The notes beneath the pieces were generated by a model. It saw nothing but the letters and a program-made list of their open reading frames with translations, had not been told where the DNA came from and ran no database searches. The translations under genes and the position numbers were made by a program. A stretch of DNA of 64,000 nucleotides. Origin: Cryptomeria japonica. Lineage: Eukaryota; Streptophyta; Pinopsida; Cupressales; Cupressaceae. This document shows positions 55,190-64,000 of the stretch, piece by piece (the first letter of the stretch is position 1; each line of letters opens with the position of its first letter). The stretch lies in the NCBI RefSeq assembly GCF_030272615.1, contig NC_081409.1, positions 477,308,573 to 477,372,572 of the forward strand. The letters are read 5' to 3'.

Positions 55190-58100
55190 AATTCAAATAT
55201 TATAAAATTGGGCCCTTAAGCCTGCATGTGCCCCTTTTTTATTTTATTTTAATTAATCTTAATAATGTCCTAATTTCAATCTTCAAGGAAAATTTTCACA
55301 TATCTAAACATCTTGGATTGACCTACTGTGTTTGATTTGACTTTATAATCATGATATCTCACATCCCTAGAAAATTGAAAAAAGTCGATCTATACTTATT
55401 TCCCTAAATTTCAAGAGCTTGATTTGGTGGTATTATAATGTTCAAATCCCGATTTGAGTAAATTTTTATTAATTCTAAGATGGCCTATTATAAAAAAATT
55501 AAGTTAGGGTTTCATATAATTATATAAAGCATTTTCTTTCCCTCATTTGAGGATTCAGATTCTAGCAATTGAAGGAGATCCTTGTGAAGTGAAAGTACAG
55601 GTTTTATGTGAAGTCTACAATTAGCAAGTTCATCATTAATCAAGTTTTCATCAACATTTTCATCATTTGAGAAGCCTTGGGAGATATTCAAGAATAATAA
55701 GGAGATTACCGACTGTTAATTGGTTTGTACCTTTCCTTAGGGTTTGGTATGGTTTTATGTTATTTTCATATCTCTATTTGAGTTTCAAATCTACATATCA
55801 TCACATTTTCAAATTTGCATTATTGCTTTAGATCTACATTGCATTTATGGTTTGAAACATTTACATTACATTCAATTTAGGATTTTATTATCCTTGATTT
55901 TATCATTAAGCAAAATTGAGGGTACTCTACAAATTTTTGCTCATTTGTAGTTAAACTTCTCTATGCACACTTTACGAGACATCATTGTCATCTTAAAATA
56001 GGTTTTTACCCTTGTTTTTTTCCTTTTACACCAAGGAGTGTAATATAGGTGTAAATTGGGCTCATAAGTCTGATTTACACTAAGTATACCTTTTTGGTGT
56101 AAATAGGGTTTATAAACCCAATTTACATCTCTTCATTCACTTGTTTTGCTCTCAAGGTGCAAATCGGGTTTATAAACCTGATTTACACCTTGTTATGTCA
56201 CTTAGAGTCATTAATTACTCAATTGAGTAATTTATTTAGGAGTCTCCCTCCTTTATTTTTAAGCCTATAAACCTCTTTTTAATCTTCATTTTACTTAATT
56301 AAGTTCCCTTGGAGCTAAAGAGGGAGATTTTCCATCATTTTCAAACCCTAGTATGCATTATTTCTTCCTAGTTGTCCAATTCTATGCTTAGTTAGCACCC
56401 GCCTTAGTGTGTCCCATTGCATTTTGCATTTATAAATATCCTTTAGGCATTTAATTATTAATTTAATTAAATCTAAAGTCCTCTCTCAATAATTTAGATA
56501 TTATAAAATTGGGCACTTAACCCTAGGTGTGCTCCCTTTTTATTTTATTTTAATTAATCTTAATAATGTCCTAATTTCAATATTCAAGGAAAATTTTCAC
56601 ATATCTAAACATCTTGGATTGACCTATTGTATTTGATTTGACTTTATAATCATGAAATCTCATATCCCTAGAAAATTGGAAAAAAGTCTATCTGTACTTT
56701 TTTCCCTAAATTTCAAGAGCTTAATTTGGTGGTATTATAATGTTCCAATCCCGTTTTGTGTCAATTATTATTAATTCAAAGTTGACCTATTATAAAAAAT
56801 AAATTTAAGGTTCCATATAATTATATAAAGCATTTTCTTTCCCTCATTTGAGGATTCAAAATCTAGCAATTGAATGAGATCCTTGTGAAGTGAAAGTATA
56901 GGTTTTATGTGAAGTCTACAATTAGCAAATTCATCATTAATCAAGTTTTCATCAACATTTTCATCATTTGGGAAGATTTAGGAGATATTGAAGAATAAGA
57001 AGGTGATCACCGACTATTGATTAGTTTGTACCTATCATTAGGGTTTGGTATGGTTTTATGTTATTTTCATATCTCTATTTGAGTTTCAGATCTACATATC
57101 ATCACATTTTCAAATCTGCATTATTGCTTTAGATCTACATTGCATTTGTGCTTTGAAACATTTACATTACATTCAATTTAGGGTTTTATTATCCTTGATT
57201 TTATCAATAAGAAAAATTGAGGGTACCCTACAAATTTTTGCTCATTTGTAGTTAAATTTCTCTATGCACACTTTATGAGACATCATTGTCATCTTAAATG
57301 GGTTTTTACCCTTGATTTTTTCTTTTACATCAAGGAGTGTAATATAGGTGTAAATTGGGCTCATAAGTCCAATTTACACTAAGTATACCTTTTTGGTGTA
57401 AATAAGGTTTATAAACCCGATTTACGTCTCTTAATTCACTTGTTTTGCTCTCAAGGTGCAAATCAGGTTTATAAACCTGATTTACACCTTGTTATATATG
57501 TCACTCAGATATATTAATTACTCAATTGATTAATTTATTTAGGAGTCTCCCTCCTTTATTTTTAATCCTATAAACCTCTTTTTAATCTGCATTTTACTTA
57601 ATTAAGTTCCCTTGGAGCTAAAGAGGGATATTTTCCATGATTTTCAAACCCTAGTATGTATTATTTCTTCCTAGTCCAATTCCACACTTACTTAGCACAC
57701 ACCTTAGTGTGTCCCATTGCATTTTGCATTTATAAGGCTCCTTTAGGCATTTAATTGTTAATTTAATTAAATCTAAAGTCTTCTCTCAATAATTCAGATA
57801 TTATAAATTTGGGCCCTTAACCCTAGGTGTGCCCCTTTTTTAATTTATTTTAATTAATATTAATAATGTCCTAATTTCAATCTTCAAGGAAAATTTTCAC
57901 ATATCTAAACATCTTTGATTGACCTACTGAGTTGGATTTGACTTTATAATCATGATATCTCACATCCCTAGAAAATTGGGAAAAAGTTGATCTGTACTTT
58001 TTTCCCTAAATTTCAAGAGCTTAATTTGGTGGTATTATAATGTTCAAATCCCAATTTGTGTCAATTTTTATTAATTCTAAGTCGGCCTATTATAAAAAAT

Positions 58101-61100
58101 TAAGTTAGGGTTTCATATAATTATATAAAGCATTTTCTTTCCCTCATTTGAAGATTCAAAATCTAGCAATTGAAGGAGATCCTTGTGAAGTGAAAGTATA
58201 GGTTTTATGTGAAGTCTACAATTAGCAAATTCAACATTAATCAAGTTTTCATCAACATTTTCATCATTTGGGAAGCTTTAGGAGATATTGAAGAATAATA
58301 AGGAGATCACTGACTGTTGATTGGGTTGTACCTATCCTTAGGGTTTGGTATGGTTTAATGTTATTTTCATATCTTTATTTGAGTTTCAGATCTACATATC
58401 ATCACATTTTCAAATCTGCATTATTGCTTTAGATCTACATTGCATTTGTGGTTTGAAACATTTACATTACATTCAATTTAGGGTTTAATTATCCTTGATT
58501 TTATCATTCAGCAAAATTGAGGGTACTCTACAAATTTTTGCTCATTTGTAGTTAAATTTCTCTATGCACAGTTTAGGAGACATCATTGCCATCTTAAAAT
58601 GGGTTTTTTCCCTTGATTTTTTCCTTTTACACCAAGGAGTGTAATATAGGTGTAAATTGGGCTCATAAGTCCAATTTACACTAAGTATACCTTTTTGGTG
58701 TAAATTAGGTTTATAAACCGAATTTACATCTTTTCATTCACTTGATTTTCTCTCAAGGTACAAATCGGGTTTATAAACCTAATTTACACCTTGTTATGTC
58801 ACTCGGAGTCATTAATTACTGAATTGAGTTATTTTTATAGGAATATACCTCCTTTATTTTTAAGCTTATAAACCTCTTTTTATTCTTGAATTTACTTAAT
58901 TAAGTTCCCTTGGAGCTAAAGAGGGAGAGTTTGCACGATTTTCAAACCCTAGTATGTATTATTTCTTGCTAGTTGTCCAATTCCATGCTTAGTTAGCACC
59001 CACCTTAGTGTGTCCCAGTGCATTTTGCATTTATAAGGCTCCTTTAGGCATTTAATTATTAAATTAATTAAATCTAAAGTCCTCTCTCAATAATTCAGAT
59101 ATTATAAAATTGGGCCCTTAACCCTAGGTGTGCCCCTTTTTTATTTTATTTTAAGTAATCTTAATAATGTCCTAATTTCAATATTCAAGAAAAAATTTCA
59201 CATATCTAAACATCTTTGATTGACCTACTGTGTTGGATTTGACTTTATAATAATGACATCTCACATCCCTAGAAAATTGGAAAAAAGTCGATCTGTACTT
59301 TTTTCCCTAAATTTCAAGAGCTTAATTTGGTGGTATTATAATGTTCAAATCCCGATTTGTGTCAATTTTTATTAATTCTAAGTCAGTCTATTATAAAAAA
59401 TAAAGTTAGGGTTTTGTATAATTATATAAACCATTTTCTTTCCCTCATTTGAGGATTCAAAATCTAGCAATTGAAGGAGATCCTTGTGAAGTGAAAGTAC
59501 ACGTTTTATGTGAAGTCTACAATTAGCAAATTCATGATTAATGAATTTTTCATCAACATTTTCATCATTTGGAAAGCTTTGGGAGATATTGAAGAATAAG
59601 AGGATATCATCGACTATTGATTGGCTTGTTCCTTTCCTTTGGGTTTGGTATGGTTTTATGTAATTTTCATATCTCTATTTGATTTTCAGATCTACATATC
59701 ATCACATTTTCAAATCTGCATTATTGCTTTAGATCTACATTGCATTTGTGGTTTAAAACATTTACATTACATTCAATTTAGGGTTTTATTATCCTTTATT
59801 TTATCATAAAGTAAAATTGTGGGTACTCTACAAATTTTTGCTCATTTGTAGTTAAATTTCTCTATACACACTTTACGAGACGTCATTGTCATCTTAAAAT
59901 GGGTTTTTTTCCATTGATTTTTTCCTTTTACACCAAGGAGTGTAATATAGGTGTAAATTGGGCTCATAAGTCCAATTTACACTAACTATACCTTTTTGGC
60001 ATAAATTGGGTTTATAAACCCGATTTACATCTCTTCATTCACTTGTTTCACTCTCACGGTGCAAATCGGGTTTATAAACCTAATTTACACCTTGTTATGT
60101 TACTCAGAGTCATTAATTACTCAATTGAGTAAGTTGTTTAGGAGTCTCCCTCCTTTATTTTTAAGCTTATAAGCCTCTTTTTAATCTTTATTTTACTTAA
60201 TTAAGTTACCTTGGAGCTAAAGAGGGAGATTTTCCACGATTTTCAAACCCTGGTATTTATTATTTCTTCCTAGTTGTCCACTTCCACGCTTAGTTAACAC
60301 CCGCCTTAGTGTGTCCCATTGCATTTTGCATTTGTAAGGCTCCTTTAGGCATTTAATTATTAATTTAATTAAATCTAAAGTCCTCTCTCAATAATTCAGA
60401 TATAATAAAATTGGGCCCTTAACCCTAGGTGTGCCCATTTTTTATTTTATTTTAATTAATCTTAATAATGTCCTAATTTCAATCTTCAGGGAAACTTTTC
60501 TGGATTGACGTACTATGTTGGATTTGACTTTATAATCATGATATCTCACATCTTAAAAAAATTGGAAAATAGTCGATCTGAACAGAATGCTAGCATTCTA
60601 GTCTCGTACTTTTTCCCCTAAATTTAAAGAGCTTAATTTGGTGGTATTATAATGTTCAAATCTTGATTTGTGTCAATTTTTATTAATTCTAAGTTAGCCT
60701 ATTATTAAAAATAAAGTTAGGGTTTCGTATAATTATATAAAGCATTTTCTTTCCATCATTTGAGGATTCAGAATCTAGCAATTGAAGGATATGCTTGTGA
60801 AGTGAAAGTACATGTTTTATGTGAAGTCTACAATTAGCAAATTCATCATTAATGAAGTTTTCATCAACATTTTCATCATTTGGAAATCTTTGGGAGATAT
60901 TGAAGAATAATAGGAGATCATCGACTAATGAGTGGCTTGTTCCTTTCCTTTGGGTTTGGTATGGTTTTATGTTATTTTCATATCTCTATTTGAGTTTCAG
61001 ATCTACATATCATCACATTTTCAAATCTGCATTTTTGCTTTAGATCTACATTGCATTTGTGGTTTAAAACATTTACATTACATTCAATTGAGGGTTTTAT

Positions 61101-61219
61101 TATCCTTGATTTTATCATAAAGCAAAATTGAGGGTACTCTGCAATTTTTTGCTCATTTGTAGTTAAATTTCTCTATACACACTTTAGGAGACATCATTGT
61201 CATCTTAAAATGGGTTCTT
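55190..61219 (+). repeat. Tandem array of ~1.30 kb units (4 full, 1 truncated)
   Basis: Unit starts (AATTCAGATATTATAAA-like) at 55190, 56491, 57791, 59092 and 60393, spacing 1300-1302 bp. Each unit has, in order: a TATA-like box (AATTATATAAAG), a block GAAGGAGATCCTTGTGAAGTG, a GTTTGGTATGGTTTTATG block, three palindromes with GGTGTAAAT arms, and a TTAGTTAGCACCC block at the end. No protein-coding capacity: the ~60-codon frames at GTTTGGTATGG recur but differ in start and end. The fifth unit is cut at 61219 by an LTR fragment. Units differ by point changes and small indels, so the array is not freshly amplified. Confidence 0.88.
56055..56195. repeat. Palindrome triplet of the tandem unit (first copy)
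   Basis: Three palindromes: GTGTAAATTGGGCTCATAAG with its partner CTGATTTACAC; GGTGTAAATAGGGTTTATAA with CCCAATTTACATC; GGTGCAAATCGGGTTTATAA with CCTGATTTACACC. Equivalent triplets lie near 57350-57490, 58650-58790 and 59955-60095. The core GGGTTTATAAACCC is the same as in the array at 39740-40150, while the arms differ. Confidence 0.75.
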
Positions 61220-61398
61220 TGAAGAAGTTGAGGAAATACAACTTCAAAGATCCCAAGAGCACCTGCATGCAAATACCTATCACAAGAGAAGAATGGAGGC
61301 ACATAAAGCAAAAAAACATAAATGATCTAAAGAAGAAAATTATCATTCAGAAAGGGAATCAATTTATGAAAAAGTACAATACAATCCTTATAAAAGGT
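61220..61398 (-). repeat. Truncated LTR of the small element family
   Basis: TGAAGAAGTTGAGGAAATAC... to CTTATAAAAGG matches the first ~180 bp (plus-strand order) of the LTR at 61702. It is joined directly to a palindrome of the tandem unit, so the rest of an insertion was deleted together with part of the unit. Confidence 0.75.
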
Positions 61399-61440
61399 GT
61401 AAATTTGGCTCAAAAGTCCGATTTATACAAATGCTAAGAA

Positions 61441-61701
61441 ATTTAACTGTATGTAATTTTCATATCTCTATTTGAGTTTCAGATCTACATATCATCACAT
61501 TTTCAAATCTGCATTATTGCTTTAGATCTACATTGCATTTGTGGTTTAAAACATTTACATTACATTCAATTTAGGGTTTTATTATCCTTGATTTTATCAT
61601 AAAGCAAAATTGAGGGTACTCTACAATTTTTTGCTCATTTGTAGTTAAATTTCTCTATACACACTTTACGAGATGTCATTGTCATCTTAAAATGGGTTTT
61701 T
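61441..61701 (+). repeat. Partial tandem unit duplicated between two LTR copies
   Basis: Matches the GTAATTTTCATATCTC... to AAAATGGGTTTTT part of the 1.30 kb unit (compare 60970-61219). The same unit position abuts an LTR at both 61219 and 61701, so unit plus LTR were probably duplicated together. Confidence 0.75.
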
Positions 61702-62064
61702 TGAAGAAGTTGAGGAAATACAACTTTAAAGATCCCAAAAACACCTACATGCAAATACCTGTCACAAGAGAAGAATGGAGGCACATAAAGCAAACAAACA
61801 TAAATGCTCTGAAGAAGAAAATTATCATTCAGAAAGGGAATCAATTTATGAAAAAGTACAATAAAATCCTTATAAAAGGATAATACCAACCCTAAAGGTG
61901 TGCAACCCTAAAGAAACCCTAAAGGGATAATGTGTATTTAATAATTAGAATAATTATTAAATACCTACAATATTTATTATATGCCTAAGTTTAGCTTAAG
62001 CGTAGGGTTTAATAGACAAATAATTAAATAAATAATTATTAGCTAATACAAGATAACTCTAACA
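61702..62064 (-). repeat. 3' LTR of the small minus-strand element
   Basis: Bounded by TGTTAGAG (minus strand, from 62064) and CTTCTTCA (to 61702). It includes AATAATTATTAAATA-type AT-rich sequence. Confidence 0.82.
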
Positions 62065-62076
62065 CCCCCCCTTAAG
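62065..62076 (-). promoter_or_regulatory. Polypurine tract of the small element
   Basis: The minus strand reads CTTAAGGGGGGG immediately before the LTR start TGTTAGAG. Confidence 0.82.
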
Positions 62077-63752
62077 ATGAACTTAGGGAGTAGCTAAAAA
62101 ACTAAATGCATGAAGCAAAAAATGCAACTACAATATGAAGGCAAATTTGGGTCCCGACAACAAGGCTTGATGAGGTACCCAATCACAACCAAATCTCTAT
62201 GAATTGGAGAAATAGAGAAAACCACGTGGGAAAAAACTCTACTCCAAAAAAAATGGAAAAATAATAAGAACACCGCTGAAGCAGGAAATAGCTGCAAACA
62301 CTGTCGAAGAGTAACTGGTGATCTGAAGAACCTCCACTGAAATAGAACATGACCAGGTAGAGAAGACTGTAATCTGCATGAGTGCCCTCAAATGACACTA
62401 CTCGAATCAGATGGCAAACAAAGGCAAACAACTAAACTTGAAAATACATATGGCATGAGACACCAAAGCCTAGAGAGCTGATCAATCGAACCACTGAAGC
62501 ATTAGAACCAATAGGACAAACCTCCCCATAATGCTGAAGAGGGAGAGGGACAGGTACACTGAAAAGAACGGCCAATAAGAACTGCATGACAAAGAACCAG
62601 GAACATCGAAGGTGAAGAGAAAGTACATAGTGTCGTGGAATGAACACTCACTTAACACACATCATGAGGCAAATGTCATGGAATGAACACTCATTTCACA
62701 AAGGTAGATGGCAAACAAAAGTCAAACATCAACCCCCTCATGGCACTTTATAAGTATTGCATGTACAATAAGGCACAAGATGTGCAAGATCCCAAGTAAA
62801 CAATGCATGATGACACTTTATCTCAGTGTGTTTGTATAAATGAAGCTACAATGATAAGAAGACTAGAAATAGAAAGAAGAACCAAAATTGAGACATCCTA
62901 CTCAGAGAAGAGATCCTAAGACCTGAAACAACCAAGATATCCACTAGAGTGCTGAAAAACAAAAAATTGAATAAAATATTCCTGGAGCAGAATCTAGAAA
63001 TAAAACTCATATGGCTGGAAAGTGTACAGAACAAGTTTTCCAATGATATAAATTTTTTGAAAAACGGAGTTCGGATGCTCATTCTATGGCTCCCGAAGTA
63101 CAAAAAAAAGACCCCACTTTGACTGGAGAAAAACACAGTCAAATAGAAATATTGGGAAAACAATCCAACATCATGAGGTTTATCTTGGAACCAGCTTTCC
63201 GATGCCTATTCATTTTCAAAAAAATGACTCTGTATGCCCAAAAGAAAAAAACCCTCTTTTAGGGCATAAAAAGGGTAATAAATAAATAAATAAATAAATT
63301 TTTTTTTTGATGAAAATTTTCTAACGCATTTGCAGGTACAGCCGTATGGATTTTTGTGTCTTGTAAAGCATTGCAATGAAAAAATCATGGCCCAGATGCA
63401 CTTGTCATCGAAATAGGTCGAATTATATATCAAAATAACTGGAAACTCCCTTCGGAAGCCAATGGTGAGGTCTTTTTTGGCCCAAACTGCTTTGATGTTT
63501 TAAAATGATTGTTTGATGAATTTCTTGAAATTCGTGCCAAAAAAAGGCAAAACCAAAGAAAAAATTTCAAAACTCAAATTTGACAAATTTTATATGGAAA
63601 TGGAGGTTTTCGGGCATTTTGAGCTCAACGGTGAGGTCCGTTTGAGCCCAAAATGATCAGAAACAAAATAGCTACTCCAGATCCAATAAAAAACTTGAAA
63701 CCCTCCTCTAAAAAATCTTCTAAAAAATCAGGAACAAGCAGCAACAGATGTA
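62077..63752 (-). other. Internal region of the small element, non-coding
   Basis: About 1.7 kb. Open frames on the minus strand (for example 62846-63163) are Phe/Ser-rich low-complexity translations without motifs. An (AAAT)n-like run lies at 63276-63300. Confidence 0.65.
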
Positions 63753-63765
63753 GGCTCTGATACCA
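63753..63765 (-). promoter_or_regulatory. Primer-binding site of the small element
   Basis: The minus strand reads TGGTATCAGAGCC directly after the LTR end ..CTTCTTCA, an initiator-Met-type site. Confidence 0.85.
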
Positions 63766-64000
63766 TGAAGAAGTTGAGGAAATACAACTTCAGAGATCCC
63801 AAGAACACCTTCATGCAAATACCTGTCACAAGAGAAGAATGAACGCACATAAGGGAAAAAACATAAATTCTCAGAAGAAGAAAATTATCATTCAGAAAGG
63901 GAATCAATTTATGAAAAAGTACAATACAATCCTTATAAAAGGATAATACCAACCCTAAAGGTGTGCAACCCTAAAGAAACCCTAAAGGGATAATGTGTAT
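63766..64000 (-). repeat. 5' LTR of the small element (cut by window edge)
   Basis: Matches 61702-61936 in plus-strand order; the outer ~130 bp are beyond the window. Confidence 0.82.

Larger units (their letters stand above)
61702..64000 (-). mobile_element. Small non-coding LTR retrotransposon, minus strand, open at right edge
   Basis: LTR 61702-62064 (363 bp) is followed by a polypurine tract (minus CTTAAGGGGGGG), a ~1.7 kb internal region, a primer-binding site at 63765-63753 (minus TGGTATCAGAGCC), and a second LTR from 63766 to the window end. On the minus strand the LTR reads TGTTAGAGTTATC ... CAACTTCTTCA. The internal region shows no gag or pol motif on either strand, so the element is non-autonomous, larger than a typical TRIM and smaller than a LARD. 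Confidence 0.82.

Noticed and set aside
55744-61120. Repeated ~65-codon plus-strand frame beginning near TTTGGTATGGTTTTATG in each tandem unit
   Set aside because: It recurs because the DNA is tandemly repeated. Starts and ends vary between units and the translation is Phe/Ile/Leu-rich without domain features.
62846-63433. Minus-strand frames inside the small LTR element
   Set aside because: Translations are Phe/Ser/Leu-rich and short, with no gag or pol motif and no initiation context; A/T-rich composition explains them.

Overview
The window is plant nuclear DNA, most likely from a gymnosperm/conifer. Evidence: nested LTR retrotransposons dominate it, no intact host gene is visible, and the single host-like relic (22380-23117) is a PLS-class PPR fragment of a style I associate with conifer genomes. 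The organism call is inference; the transposon calls rest on domains, LTR pairs, primer-binding sites and target-site duplications (TSDs) read from the sequence.

Layout. (1) 1-3693 and 20754-20864 (minus): a degenerate CACTA (En/Spm-like) transposase, with N-terminal Cys-rich exon, TNP2, DUF4218 and DUF4216-like parts. Its first coding exon is split by element 2. (2) 3694-20748 (plus): a Ty3/gypsy element of the Tat/Ogre type with TSD AACCC and 5.1-5.3 kb LTRs. Each LTR carries a 999-codon reading frame of unknown function. The pol order is PR - extra RNase H - RT - degenerate RNase H - INT, which differs from the canonical Ogre order. (3) 22380-23117: PPR relic. (4) 23583-35793 (minus): a decayed Ty1/copia element with a 1.42 kb 5' LTR and a truncated 3' LTR. 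Its gag is interrupted by (5) 27744-33981 (plus): a complete but dead Ty1/copia element with two 450 bp LTRs and TSD GCTCT. (6) 35794-43121: AT-rich DNA without recognisable genes, except an array of short palindromes (about 39740-40150) and a small Ty3/gypsy chromodomain-like tail plus LTR start (42234-42620). (7) 43122-55189 (plus): a 12 kb non-coding LTR element (LARD-like) with 4.2 kb LTRs and TSD AATTC. It is inserted in (8) a tandem array of ~1.30 kb units (end of one unit at 43010-43121, then 55190-61219), each unit carrying three palindromes. (9) 61702 to the window end (minus): a small non-coding LTR element.

How the parts relate. At least three precise nestings can be read from TSDs and from reading frames that rejoin when the insert is removed: Tat/Ogre into the CACTA exon, copia into copia gag, LARD into the tandem array. 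All transposase and polyprotein genes carry stops or frameshifts, many explained by C-to-T or G-to-A change, so nothing here is likely to be autonomously active. The least ordinary signals are the LTR-encoded reading frame, the RNase H placed before RT, and the two palindrome arrays that share a core but not their arms.
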